A stretch of 64,000 nucleotides of DNA from Torreya grandis (Eukaryota; Streptophyta; Pinopsida; Cupressales; Taxaceae), in contig JARHVA010001175.1 of the NCBI GenBank assembly GCA_037957365.1, positions 1,583,501-1,647,500 on the forward strand, in the 5' to 3' direction. The notes under the pieces are model-generated. The model ran no database searches. It saw nothing but the letters and a program-made list of their open reading frames with translations, and was not told where the DNA came from. Positions within the stretch are counted from its first letter, which is position 1, and every line of letters starts with the position of its first letter. Made by a program: the position numbers and the translations under genes. This document shows positions 11,086-24,482 of the stretch, in pieces.

Positions 11086-14000
11086 TAATATAAATATTAT
11101 CTAATATATGAAAAAGGAGAAGACCATACTAGATCCAACATACATATATTTGGTTGTGTTATAAAATAGGGTAAAAGCTATAATCAAGAGATGTTTTTAC
11201 AATGGGAATAAAGGATATCATTATGAATCCTATGCAAGGAACAGATGAATAAAAATAACCTATATCCAAGATGTAAAATATGTAAACTAAAGATTTATAA
11301 ATGACATTAGGTGATAACCAAAAGGTATATAGATTAAGGGTTGTAACCAAGAGGTGTGTAATTAAGGATATACTAGCATGGAGAGAGTAAAACAACAACA
11401 TAATACTTTAGTATATTCATATAAACCAAATAAAACAAAGGGTTTAGAGATATGGATACTAACCTTGGGTTGACTTCCTAATGCATCAATCCCCCTTAGT
11501 TAAAGTGGCACTTTATGAGATATGTTATAGGTGGAGAGTCAAAAGTTAAGGAGGAAAACATAAGTATCCTTAGTTGAGGACTCTAAAGACTAGGTTTACC
11601 TATTTCAACGTCCTTCTCATGATCCAAAGGCCTTGTGAAAATATATAGATCCATAAGTATAAGATATTATACTCTAATTCCTCCTCTTTTACTAAAATCA
11701 TGTTTTTGTATGAAAAATATAGTATAATGGCATTATGCATCTATAAAAAAGATATCAAAATTCCATAGATATGAGGATCCAACTACTAATATTTACCTAT
11801 CAATTATTTTAATGGACTCAATTTGGATCAATATTATATAAATATTAGGAATGAAAAATAGTACTTTCTCAACCTGTGTCAATATAATATATAAGGCATA
11901 AAACTATATCAAACAACACTGATTTAGTTTAAAGAAGACCAAAAATAAACAAATTAATATGTCACAAATGGATAATAAAATATAAAACATAGGAACAATA
12001 TTATAACTAACTCAACATGGATGAATTCATCAAGAAAAGACATGGAACTATGAATAAGAGGTAAAAAGTAGGGAAAATATAATCAAAGGAGTCTAAAATG
12101 ACTAGGTAAAAGGATAATGAGTATAAACATGTGTAACAAGTGTTCATATGATAATATATTATAAATTACCATGATCTGAACCAACCCTAATATTGGTGCA
12201 CTCCTTATGATATGCACTTATGGATGATTTTGTGTTTATGAGTCATTCAAGAGAAACTATTAGTAACTAAAAAAATGTGTATATAAAATTCACTTCTACT
12301 TGTATTAAATGGCTTAGAATAGTTTTGTATATATATATTCCTCTCTAAGACATAATGTGCATATGAAAATCATAGGATAGCCTGATAAGTTAAAGTGAGG
12401 CATGTGATATAAGGATAATGTGACAAGGACCCCAAAGAAAATGAGCAACATAATCAGTGGGGCATTGATTTTATTCAAGACATAATTAGTAGACTATTTA
12501 TTATGTACCAAGAGGGTAAAATGCTCAAAATGGAGATAATAATACTCAGATAATGGGTGAATAAGATCTTATATTTGATAAATAAAATTGGCATGAATCT
12601 CAAGAATTCTAGATGAAACAAGGCCTAAGACACTATAGTGTAGGAAGAAAGGTTTTTGAAATATCCAAATGCTTACAAGTGGACCAAGTGTGGAAATATA
12701 TACAAAGATGTAATGGAAATGGGTGTTATAATAAAATTAGGTGTTTACATTTATCTTATCCAACTTTCTTGGGAATTTATTTCAAAATATTTCCTGCCAT
12801 AAATAAACCTCATCCAAATTCATTAAGAGTTCTTCTTTTTGTAACATGTCTTAAGTCATTTATGAAATATGATTTTATAAGATTAATAACTCCATATCCC
12901 TTATATAAATTATTTATCCTTTAACAAAACACATTCATATTCCACTCTTTGAAGGAGATTTTGATATGCTTAAGCTTTTGTGAAAACTTAAACATTTTGG
13001 AACCTTGTAAAAATGGAAAATCACTCCACCGTTGCTTCATCTAGTCATGATGTTTAGGGTCCTTAAGCCACAAAAATTCCAATTTAAAAGGAAATTATTT
13101 TAAAGCCTCATCTACATGAATAAATAAATTGATAGGATTGTGATAAAATATTTATACATTAAAAATGTATAAATAAAAAAAGCAAATTTATATTTGGTTG
13201 AATTGGATATAAGAAAAATCTTTCTACTCTCTTAGTAATATTACTAAATCATTTTATATTTTTATACAAAGTGTACTTCCATACCTTTGGATCAAGATCC
13301 ATTAGATAATTATAAGCTATTAACTCTTCAAAAAAAATCACTTCTCCATATTTTATCAGTTTATGCTATAATAACATTAAATAACACCCAATCGCAATTC
13401 TCATATTCATATTAGATTATAAGAAGTAGGTAATCTCTTCCGAAGATTTTTTTAATATAGGACTATTTGGTCCATAAGCATAATTATTATCGCTAAAATA
13501 TATTATCTAAATCTAAAAATTCAAAATCTATTTAGTTTGTCTCTTTATCGATCATAAATCCTATAATAATAAGTGGATTCCATAACACAATCATCTTAAA
13601 GCTCCTATTTGAATACTTACACAACTCTTAACTTCCATTATTTACCTCAAAAATATTCAATTTCAATTTATAATATTTTAGTTTATTTTAACAATAATAT
13701 TAGGCTTCCTTGATATCATTTTATGCCTCAATATACACCTCATATTACCAACATTTAAATGCATAAAATGCCATGATATAATTAACATAATAATATTGTA
13801 GGGACCTTCCCCTTCTGCTTTGAAAACTTTTCAAATATATTTCATTGAGTACTTTATCATATAGCTTCCTAAGAATCATAAAAAATAATTTCTTTTGCTC
13901 CTCTTCTTTTTGAAATTTGAGGTTTAGGTTTAGAAAATATGAGTGTGAAATCATACAACTCACTTTTTTATTATCCTTTATATTTAATTTAGTTTCCAAG

Positions 14001-14351
14001 TCTATCAACCATTCCAACCTACTATAATAATCTTTACCATAATCTACATCATATTCTCTTCCTTTTGGAATACTACTCTTAATATCTTCTAAAATTTATA
14101 GTGTACCCTCCCTCTCCTCTCCCTCCTTCCATTATCAAAAGAAGAAAAATATATTTCATATTTTTTATAATTCATTTTTAACAAATATTATTCTAAAACT
14201 TCTAGATTTATGAAATGGGCATCTATAACTCCAGATCCTAGTCCATCTTCTCCTTCCCCCTCCCTTATTTCCTCCTTTGTCCAATATTTTTGATCTCACT
14301 CCTCCTTATATATGTTTTTCTCATTTTATACATTAACCTTCTATAACATCC
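11086..14351. other. AT-rich intergenic DNA, nothing recognised
   Basis: Only short ORFs with Phe/Ile/Asn/Lys-rich random composition occur. I saw no domain, LTR pair, RNA gene or ordered repeat. Confidence 0.45.
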
Positions 14352-14600
14352 TTGAATTTTCAAAATCCATCTTATACAACATCTTCTCATCTTCAAAATC
14401 CACCTTATGTAACATACTCTCCTCTTCTAAATCCACATTTTTCACCATCCTTTTATATTTTAATTCAAAATTCTAATGCATTATCTCATCTCCAAATTCT
14501 CCTTGTGAAAGATACTCTCATCTTCCACATCCACCTTTTCCAAAATTCTTTATTCTTATAAATTCATCTTCTTGTCTTCTACAACCACCTTTTGAGACAA
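14352..14600 (+). repeat. 33-bp minisatellite, about seven units
   Basis: Units start near 14357, 14391, 14424, 14457, 14490, 14522 and 14556, each resembling cttcaaaatccacctta followed by a t/c-rich tail ending ctcat or ctcct. The pyrimidine-rich strand is plus. Two to three units can be read as an 11-residue peptide repeat (LQNPPYVTYSP-like), but the frame soon breaks. Confidence 0.65.
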
Positions 14601-15005
14601 CAATCTATTTTTCAAAGTCTCCTCTAAGAATCTACTTCCACTACTTTCTATTTATACTTAACATGATTAATAATATATCTTGATTTAATGTCCCTTTTGG
14701 CCCCCAAATTATCTATTGTGACGTTTTTCATCCATTCTAGTCAATTTTTTCCAACTTCTTTTTCTTTATTTTTATAGATCCAATTTGGAATAGAGTTTAC
14801 CTTTAACTTTCCAATTGGATCCTTACCTTCCAAAAGGGTATTTTATATTGTTTCACAATATGGCCAGTCAAGTGACATGATAAAAATATTGAAAGAGGTC
14901 CATTATAATATAAATTATGAATATAAATGTCCCCTTATAAGTATCAATATATTTCCTTCAATAAAATCTTAGGGAGATCATTGTCTACCTTAATTATAAC
15001 ATAAG

Positions 15006-15009
<4 letters not shown>

Positions 15010-15086
<77 letters not shown>
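15010..15086. repeat. (AT)n microsatellite, about 38 units
   Basis: This is an uninterrupted alternation of A and T for 77 bp. It is self-complementary. Confidence 0.95.
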
Positions 15087-15088
<2 letters not shown>

Positions 15089-16809
15089 AAACAATGCAAT
15101 TTTGCCAAAAAGTACTCCATATTTCCTAGAGGTTATCTAAATCCCAATATTCTACAAGAAGATAAAATAATCTTACCCATATCTCCATAAATCCTATTGC
15201 CAAAATAAGTCTATAAATTTTCACTCCATGGTTGGGAAACAATCCCATAGTCCATAGTAGTCTATCAACCTATCTTATAAATCTTGTCCTTTTCCTCCTC
15301 TATGAATACAAAATTTATGAATAATACTCTTGGAAGGTGATTAAAAATGAAGCATATCTACACCTTTACAATGAGTATACACCCATTATTCTAACACTAT
15401 AATAGATGATTTTTTTCCTAAAAGACTACCAATTAATAATTTTAATTAGAACCATACTCATACTTCATCCACTGATTATTTTATAATAATGACCTTCCTA
15501 TATATATATTAAACCTTGATTTATATAGTATCTCAATATTTTACACTTTAAAAATACCTATCATGGTTGTAAATTTTAGTTTTAGACCTTCCCACTATAT
15601 ACACATAATATTTTCAAAATTTATCAATTATTGATGCTTTCTCTCTTGTAAAAACCCATTGAGTCTCAATATCTATGAGTGCATGCCTTAAGGGGTGCAC
15701 TAGGAAAGGTGTACATAGACCATTGGTGATTTTAAAGATTATTCTCCCTTTATTACCACTTGTTACCTATCCAACCATATCCTAAAAACACTCCCCTAAG
15801 CTTTACTCCTCATTTGCACCATCTTCTAGTCATTTTCCACCTTAATTAGCACTTTCATATCCTAAAACCCTTTCTAATAGTTTAAAATACACTCCAGACC
15901 CATCAAATATGTACTCTAATTGATAAAAATCAGTTAGGGTCTAGGTCAGCCCCTAACCAACCTAGACCAAGACCTAATTTATTTTATTCAATAATGATAC
16001 ATAGTCGATTGGGATGACCCTATCATCTAGACATTAAAAAAGGTTTAGGGTTAGATTTAGATATATATACACACTCATTTAATCATTCATAAAATAAGAT
16101 AAGAAGAAGAAGATTATATTGTGCATCTACTTATCTACCTTTCTATTTGATGAACATAGCTTAAGGCTTTAATACTTTTTTTGTATATACGGATCTTGTC
16201 TTATATAAAAGTATTTTGGATGCATAGATAGGTTATGTATCTTAGAGCTGATTTATCCTTGTCATCCTTACATACCACAAAAACCTCTTATGAAACACCT
16301 TGGCTAAGGGAGAGATTGAGGCTTGGTGGGCTCATCTTCAAAGGTAAGCATTTATAAATTTATTCCTCCTTTATAAAGTAGATAGATTTACATTTGTACT
16401 TCTCTCTAATGCATTAGGATTTCATATACATTGACACGAGTATATATATTATATGCATGTTTACTTTTATTTTTATTATCCCCACTTTGTGCCATAAGGT
16501 TTGGTGAGCACTAGATTAGACTTTACCCTACTCATCATTTACATTATGAATTAAAAAAATATAAATTAGGGTTATTGCATAGTTTTGCTTCACTAGAGGC
16601 TTTGGATCCCTCTGTAGCGATATTATTATGGTATGATATCCCTTGTATAGGTCTAGAAGATCCATCTTGGTCATGACCTAGAATATCTCATGTATCAATA
16701 ATCAGAAATGTAAGCAGGATTTATCTTCTCTAAGCTCAGATTAATTTATAGATCAATTTCATTTACCTTTGCATACGTTCTAGTGAACCTAATTTTAATA
16801 TTTTTTAGA
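15087..16809. other. AT-rich intergenic DNA, nothing recognised
   Basis: No coding or structural feature could be supported between the AT run and the left LTR of element C. Confidence 0.4.
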
Positions 16810-18735
16810 TGTTGTTAATAATGTCTCTAAGGTGGCCAAGAGTGTTCATAAGTTGAAAACTAAGCTATTAAGTTAATGACAAAGTGTGCCTTAGTGATCA
16901 TGCATGGATCTTGTATTGTTTGTTTGGTTATTAAGATGGTGTATGTTGATGATGCGTTGACCATATTTGAGGGGTCTTATGGGGTTTAATAAGTTCTTGG
17001 TGTACTTTTGGAAGTGAAAATAATCCATTGGAATAGTATTTTGAAGGGATAGGTTATCTTAATTATCTTGATAGAGTTTTTTAAGTGAGAATATTAATAA
17101 CATCAGCATTTGTACATGTGAAGGTGTCAAAGGAAAGTGGTCACATGGGTCTATTTAGTTTTGTGCCTAGAGAATGTTCTTAAAATTTCATTCCTTGACA
17201 TGATGTACATAAAAAGTTATGATAGTGTAAAGTTGATCTCCAAGGAAGATTTCACTCATTTCCATAGTCAAATTTATATTTTTTAGTGACCATTGGAATT
17301 CAAATATTTAAATTTTACAAAGGAAAACTAATCTATAATGTTTTGTATATAAATTTTGATGATGGATTAAAAATAAAAGTGGTAAATAAATTAAAATTAA
17401 ATAAAGTAAAATTTATTATGGGGTTTGAATAGTCATACAATTTTATTTATAGAGCTTTAAAGTTGACTAAGGGTTGGACTTTCTTCTACAAGTGACTTGA
17501 GAAGGATGTTTGTGTTTTTCTTGATGGTATTTGGATGTTTTATGTTGATTTATATATTGGATATTGTTTTATTCTCCTTTAGTATCATAATTATGGATTT
17601 TTAAGGTTTGACCAATCCATATTTAGTATGAACTATTTCTTGAAACTTATTTTTTTGTTTTTTCATGGTGTTTTCATGTACAAGGAAAATGATTGAAAGA
17701 TTTTACATATGCATAGGTATGTAGTGATGATTTTAATCACTTAAATGTGTCTTAAGGGTCATGTTTCATTGACTTATGTGCTTTGAAGTGGTCATTTTTT
17801 CTTATTTTTTATTGGTCAAGTGTGAAAATGATGAATAGGTGTCCATGGACCTCAAAGGGATACTTAGGCATAATTGAAAGTTGTTTCTACTTAAGGGTGA
17901 TATATAGACGATATGGTTAACATATATATGTGGTGTTTATATTTTTATATGTGTGATATAATCCTTAAGGTTTAAGGAATGTCTTTTGGCTGACCAAGAA
18001 GGGTTAGGGGAAGAATCTTGTATAAGAGTAAGGATATTAAGGCCTTTATAGACTAGTTGTGTGTGAGAGAGAGCTCAAGAAAATGACTTAGGTATTTTTG
18101 AAGAGAAAATAAATGTGGTGAAACATAAAAAATAAGTAATATGAATATTTCATAATCAATTATATTGTTGAGTAGTATTTTTATGAATGGAAAGTTAGGT
18201 TAAATGGCCAAGTTGTGAAGAGGGTGACCTAGTTGAGCGAATGAGTCTAAGTGGATTTTATGAGGTAGAGAGGTAGGTTTTTAGGTGTTAAATCAAGATA
18301 ATTCCATCATCAAGTGTGTCAAAAATTATATTAGAAGTGTACATAAATTTATAGGTGATTAATTTGGTGCTTGATCATCTATGGGGTTGTAGTCTCCTTG
18401 CTAGTTGATGCTAGCTAAAGGTCTAGTGGATGCTTGACTAAATTGAGGGGTTGATGCTTAGTGATTAGTTGGTGCTGGTATAAATTGAATTATTAACTTT
18501 ATAGGATAGTATTTGATAGCTTATTTCAATATATTTTCTCCCCCATGAGGTTTTACCACATAATTCATGTGTTAAGTGCTTTAATCTTGCATTATTTTCT
18601 TTATTCATTAAAATAAATGGTTTATATGCTTCATGTATGCTTGTGTTGAATGGTTAAGATTTTGAAGAATTATAATTGAATTTTATTTTCTTACATCATT
18701 GATTCACCCCCCTCTTAATTATTTTACCTCTAATA
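16810..18735 (+). repeat. 5' LTR of element C
   Basis: It starts TGTTGTTAATAATGTCTC and ends just before the primer-binding site at cctctaata (probably CA decayed to TA). It aligns with 23166-25139 along its length, for example ttagtgatcatgcatgga and gacttgtgc/cttctacaagtgac blocks. Confidence 0.75.
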
Positions 18736-18737
18736 AT

Positions 18738-18749
18738 TGGTATTAGAGG
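18738..18749 (+). promoter_or_regulatory. Primer-binding site of element C (tRNA-Met type, decayed)
   Basis: TGGTATTAGAGG differs from the standard TGGTATCAGAGC by one C-to-T change and a last-base change. It lies two bases after the LTR end. Confidence 0.8.
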
Positions 18750-18796
18750 CATACCTCCTTTGCAAGTTTAACCACTTGAAGGTGATCAAAGGTACA

Positions 18797-19740
18797 ATGG
18801 GTAGTCATGAAATGCAAGGTGGTTTATATAATAAGAAAGTAACACTATTTAATGGAAATAAATATGATTTATAGAGTGAAATAATGAAGACCTACATCAT
18901 GTCTATAGGTTTTAACATTTGGAAATCTATTATAGATGGTTATTTCACACTTCCTACTTCTCCAACTAGTGTAACTGATAAGAAGTTGAGCGAGAACAAT
19001 TATAAAGCAATAAGTGCTATCATTTGTGTCATATCAAAGGTTTATTTCACCAAGGTGATCTATTTTAAGTCTACTAAGGAAATTTGAGACAAATGATAGA
19101 TCATATATGAAGGGGATTCAAAGGTTAATTTGGATAAATTATAGACTTACCAAGGTAATTTGAGGGCCTCAAAATGAAGGAAGAAGATAATATGGCATCC
19201 TATATTCTAAGGTTTTATGAGGTGTTGAACATTATCATAGGTCTTGGAGAGAAGATTGAAAATGCTAATATAGTACAAAAAGTATTAAGGTCTCTCACCT
19301 TCAAGTTTGATTCAAAAATTTCAGCTATAGAAAAAAGTCATGATCTCACCAAGATGAAGATGGATGAATTGCATGGCATCCTTACTTCCTATGAGATGAG
19401 ATTAAATGAGCACAAATAAACAAAGAAGGAAGTAGCCTTCAAGGTGATCAAAGAGACAAAAGGTAAGAATAGCAAGTTAAGTCTTGAAGACTTTGATCTT
19501 AATGAAGATCAAATTAAAGCCATTATTGTAAGAAAATTAAATGTAATATTAGGTAAATATGATGGGAAACTTCATTTTAAATGTTTTTCATGTGGTAAAG
19601 TTGGTCATTTTGTAGCTAAGTGCCTAGATAGAGGCAAGTCTAAATATAAGGAATCTCATGAGAATGAGCATAAAAAATATGAAGGTCTTGGAAATTATAT
19701 AAAGTTATTAAACATGAAATATTATAAGAAGAGATCATAA
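18797..19740 (+). pseudogene. Copia gag of element C
   Basis: ATG at 18797 opens a standard plant Copia gag. It has LFNGNKYDL followed by a stop where Trp is expected, SEIMKTYIMSIGFNIWKSI, ENNYKAISAIICVISK, MKEEDNMASYILRFYEVL, then a capsid-like helix region, and a perfect CCHC knuckle CFSCGKVGHFVAKC (19582-19623). Stops near 18872 and around 19085-19160 fit TGG to TAG/TGA and CAG to TAG. The frame is broken into three pieces (to 19087, 19174-19419, 19444-19740). Gag forms the particle and its knuckle binds RNA. This copy cannot make an intact protein. Confidence 0.85.
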
Positions 19741-20514
19741 AAAGGTAATAAGATTATATATGATAAATAATAAAACAACTCATCTATTGAATAAGAAAGA
19801 AACACATAGGACAGTGATGATGCATTTCATGATGAGAATAATGAGACATTGTTCATGGATCTTAAGGATGATGATGGTGAATGTTATTTAGGCAAAGATC
19901 TCTTTGATGGAGAGAGCTCAGAGGAAGAATATGAGAAATTCACTCTTGAAAACAAATATCTAAACACCTTGGAAGAGTTGAAGCTTGTATGAGGAAAGAA
20001 TAGAAAGCAAACATCCTTGATCAAGACCTGTGAGGATAAAATTGGATTATTTGAATAAATAATGAGAAAAGAAGTCAAAGAGCATGATGAAATCACTTAA
20101 CATCTTAAAAATTAAGTTTTTACCCTTGATAAAGAGGTAAATAGTAAGGATGAAGAATGTGTCAAGTATAAATCATATATGTAGTCTTTGCAAGTGAAAC
20201 TAGATCGAGCTATGAGAAAGATTGGAACATATTAGAAGTTTGATACAAGAAATAAGAAGATTAGTGAGATGCTTGATAGTTAGAGAGTGCATAAAGGTAA
20301 GACATAGATTTTTTTTAATCATGATAACGTGAAGGTAGATACTATGACAAGCATAGGTTTGTTGAATAATCAAAGTAATTTAAGTGACAAGTTTGGACTT
20401 GGTTTCACTGAGAATAAAGGAGGAAACAAAGGAGTCATATTTTAGGCCAATAAGAGGGTGAATAAAATAATACAACCCAATGCTATAAGGTACAAAAATT
20501 ACTTTAATGGTCAT

Positions 20515-20866
20515 TATCATTATTTTCATTAGTTTGGTCATAAGATCATTGACTGTAAAAAAAATATCCTAGTAAGAGATTTTCATAGAATTATGAGCAA
20601 GATAATGACAAACATGAAGAATATCGTCACTCAAGATAGTAAAATAGTCCATAAGGTAAGCATTAAATATTGTGTTATAAGTTTCAAGGGATTGGTCATA
20701 TTGTAGGGTCTTGTAATGCCTTCATCAGGAAATCAAATGATTAGATGCTTGAATGGGATAATGAAACTTCAAGGACTCATTAGGTATCCCATACACAAGT
20801 TATGTATAATTAGATACAATTAATTTGTTTCAAGTGCAAGAGAGAGGTCACATAGAAAGGTTATGT
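20515..20866 (+). pseudogene. Three further CCHC-knuckle remnants of element C
   Basis: Downstream of gag three knuckle-spaced motifs follow. 20515-20556 keeps His and the last Cys of C-x2-C-x4-H-x4-C but has Tyr and Phe for the first two Cys. 20673-20714 reads CYKFQGIGHIVGSC with the second Cys replaced by Phe. 20826-20866 has CFKCK and GHIERLC joined across a 1-nt deletion. Some plant Copia elements carry extra knuckles between gag and protease, so this is probably the tail of the same polyprotein. The stops between them leave it non-functional. Confidence 0.6.
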
Positions 20867-22812
20867 AGGAATGGTTAGAATTCTACTTCAAATAATGTCA
20901 ATCCTAACATGAAGAAAAGGAGACATAATAAATGGATACATAAGGTGAATGTAAAACATGTTCAAAATGGATTGTTTGTCATGAAAAAATATGGTAAAAG
21001 TTAAAGTGTCAAAGATTAAGTATTATCTACCCAAGTGGACAAAATAATCAAGCAAGATTCTGAGTCTGAAGGAAATAATGAAGTTAAAGACCCATTCAAC
21101 TCAATTTGATGGCGAGTTAGGATTGCAAGTCAAATTAGAGTATGGAGATATGGGAGTCTCCTAATTTTTGGATATTTTAGTGTCTATATTAAAAGTGGGT
21201 GACTCTACCTATGCTTCTTAAGAGACATATTTCATATGTAAAATCAAGTGTTTGTGCTCTAAGTGACGCAAAGATGCTATAACCAGTATAGAGGTAAATA
21301 GAGTTATTGATTGGTGTTTAAGACTAATGTCATTATGGTAGAGAATTTATGATATTATGTTTAAAATCATTGTGTTGATCATATAAGGTGATTAATTAAT
21401 GGGGATAAATAAGTTCATGATATTTCTCTAGAATTTTGTGGTGAAAATATTTAAGAAATATGTTTAGGGACATTGTTCCTAAAGGAAAGTTTTAGTCAAT
21501 ATTTAAATCTTGGTTTAGTTGGTCAAAATCATGAATAATGAAGGTATGATTTATTTGGAGTGTGGATGGGACTTATCCAAGTGTATTCCATGGTTTTAGA
21601 TATGCTATGTTGGTTAAAATAACCATTCATGACCATTTGTTCAATTTACCCAGTTTGTTCATGTTCACTGCCTAGTGAAAGCCCATCATGAAGGACAGGT
21701 GTTTTTTAGGTCTATGAGGCTAACCAAGGATTGAGTATAGTTATATTTGATATGTATAAGTACAAAATTTATTAGGATATGTTATAAGGATCCAATTATC
21801 CTTGTATGATGTTTTGGCTTAGTGACTATAGTGTAAATAGGGTTTGCAGACATAGTCATGAGCTTTCCATGTGTCAAATCAAGATTTGTGAGTGTTAAAG
21901 GTGGATTTATGGCATATAAGGGTGTGTTGATATTATATAGGTATGATATATGTGTTTTTAGGATTTGAATCCCACTTGAGGGAAAGTTGAATATTTTTTA
22001 TGGCTCTCATGTATGTTAGTCTTTGCGTAAGGGCTAGTAAGTCAAAAATCATGTTTATGGATGTATGGGTTATCTAATGAGTCATAACTCAATAATTGTT
22101 TCAATAGTGTTATTTTATAACCTCAAGGTGTGAGAGAATTTTTAGGATCTATTGTTGACCAGAAGATGGTAAGTTGACCATGTTTCTTATTGAAGCCCTA
22201 GTGTTTTAGCCCATGTGGGTTAGTGATATTCCCAAAGGAGTTGAGGTTTTAGGATACTTAATAAATTTAAATGGTGAAATTGGTGCTCAAAAATTACTTT
22301 AATATAATCTATACATGTATATCTTGTTCTATGGTTAAGTGTTTGTGCAAATGGAGGGTTAATTGGCAAGTCAATTAATGGAGTTATGGCGCCAAGGAAG
22401 AGTTGAATGATAAATCTTGGCATGCATGAGGGGGCATATTATTTTGATCTATATATGGATTTTAGAGACATGAATGTGGATACACAAGAATTTATGGGCT
22501 CTAAAAAGTCTAGGTAGGGCTACAAGGACTCTAGACAAGACTAGGTGATTCAAATGGACTTTTTGGTCATTTTATCTAAAATATAAAGGTATGGTTATCC
22601 CTACATATGTTTCTTAGTTGTATTTATGCATAATATGTGTTTTATAAAGACATTTAATGTCCATTATTCATTCTGTGGGTGGCTTATGAGAGAGAATTTA
22701 AAGATAACTATGAAATTTTATCATGGTTGGAGATACTTTGAAGGTGCTCAAGGGGTTCCTAAAATTAGGTGACTTATGGGGAGCCCCTATTAGTATTATT
22801 AAGGTTTTTAAA

Positions 22813-22858
<46 letters not shown>

Positions 22859-23061
22859 GTGTTTCTTATTCATATAGTAGTGCATGGTCAAAGAATAAGT
22901 ATTATCAATGAATAGGTTTGACATAGTCATGATAAGAAATGGTATGCACAATGATAGGAGGGGTTTCTATCATCTCTTAGAGGAGGTCCCTTCTTGATGT
23001 TATATTTGAAAAAATTTACAGGTCCTCAATAGCAACAATTAATCCTACTTTCTCATTGTGT
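20867..23061 (+). other. Non-coding interior of element C
   Basis: No pol motif could be found on the plus strand. It includes a (TTA)n run at 22817-22858 and otherwise AT-rich, stop-filled DNA. Confidence 0.5.
22817..22858 (+). repeat. (TTA)n microsatellite
   Basis: About 14 perfect TTA units. The short Leu-run ORF across it is an artefact of the repeat. Confidence 0.95.
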
Positions 23062-23075
23062 CAAAGGGGGAGAAA
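23062..23075 (+). promoter_or_regulatory. Polypurine tract candidate of element C
   Basis: caaagggggagaaag is the style of polypurine tract seen before the 3' LTR of Copia elements. It lies 90 bp before the aligned LTR start, so it is either an upstream copy or the LTR edge has decayed. Confidence 0.5.
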
Positions 23076-23165
23076 GTTTTTGTAGAGGGAAAAAGAGTAT
23101 GTGCATAGCTTTATGTTGGTGTTTATAAGTGTTGACATCAATTAAAAATGGTCATATTATTTATA

Positions 23166-24429
23166 TGTTTTTAATGATGTCTCAAAGTTATAAAAGAGTT
23201 TTCATAAGGTGTCAAGTAAGCTAGTAGGTCAATTTTAAAATTTTCCTTAGTGATCATGCATGGATCTTGCAGTGTTTGCTTGGTTAGGCAAGATGATGGA
23301 TGATGATGATGTGTTGACTATGTTTGAGGGGTCATATGGGGTTTAATAAGTGCTTGGTATAATTTTGGAAGTAAAAATAATCCTTTGGAATAGTCTTGTG
23401 AAGGTCTAGGTTATCCTAGTCATCTTGCCAGAGTTTCCTAAGTTGAGTAGATTAATGACATCAGCATTCACATGTGTGAAGTTGTTAGATGAAAGTGGTC
23501 ACATGGGTTTATTTAGTTTTATTCTTATAGAATGTATTTCAAATTTCATGCCTTGAAATAATGTATATAAAAATTTATTATAGTTCAAAGTTTCTCTCCT
23601 AGGCAAATTTTACTCATTTCCATAGTCAAATGTGCATTTTTAGTGACTATTGGAATTCAAATATTTGAATTTTATAAAGGAAAACTAGTCTGAAATGTTT
23701 TTCTTATAAATTTTGGTGATGGATGAATTTAATTATTAAGTAAAAATAAAATTGGTAAATAAATTGAAGATCAATACAAAAAAATTGATTAAGAGGTTTG
23801 AATAGTCGTATAGTTGCATTTATGGAGCTTCAAAGTTGATTGAGGATTTGACTTTCTTCTACAAGTGACCCAAGAAGGATGTTTGTGTTTTTATTGATGA
23901 TATTTGGATGTTTCATGATGATTTATATATTGGAGAGTGTTTTATACTCCCTAATGATCATCTATATGTGTTTTGGAGGTTTGACCAATCCATCATCAGT
24001 ATGAAACATTACTTAGAAGTTGACTTTTTATTCATTCATGGTATTTTCATGTACAAGGCAAATGATTGAAAGGTTTTAAATATGCAAAGGTATTTAGTGA
24101 TGACTTTAATCACTTTAGGGTGTATTAAGTGTCATATATCATGGACATATGTGCTTTGAAGTGGTCTTTTGTTCCTATTTTTACTTGTTGAAATGTTAAA
24201 ATAATGAATAGGTCTTCATAGACCTAAAATGGCTTCTTAAGCCTAATTGAAAGGTGTTGTTACTTAAGGGTGATATATAAATGCTACGTTTGACCTACAT
24301 AGGTGTTTTTCATATTTTTATAATTGTGATATAAGACTTAAGGGTTAAGTAATGTCTTTTTTCTGACCAATAAGGGTTAGGGGAAGAATCTTGTATAAGA
24401 GTAAGGATATTAAGGCATTTATAGACTAC

Positions 24430-24482
<53 letters not shown>

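Noticed and set aside
15010..15086. AT run as an origin or cruciform element
   Set aside because: It is a plain dinucleotide microsatellite, and nothing around it supports a function.
16040..16070. Telomere-like ggtttagggttag
   Set aside because: Only one or two imperfect units, so chance or scattered similarity in AT-rich DNA.
22723..22911. Plus-strand ORF with a long Leu run
   Set aside because: The Leu run is the (TTA)n microsatellite read in one frame.
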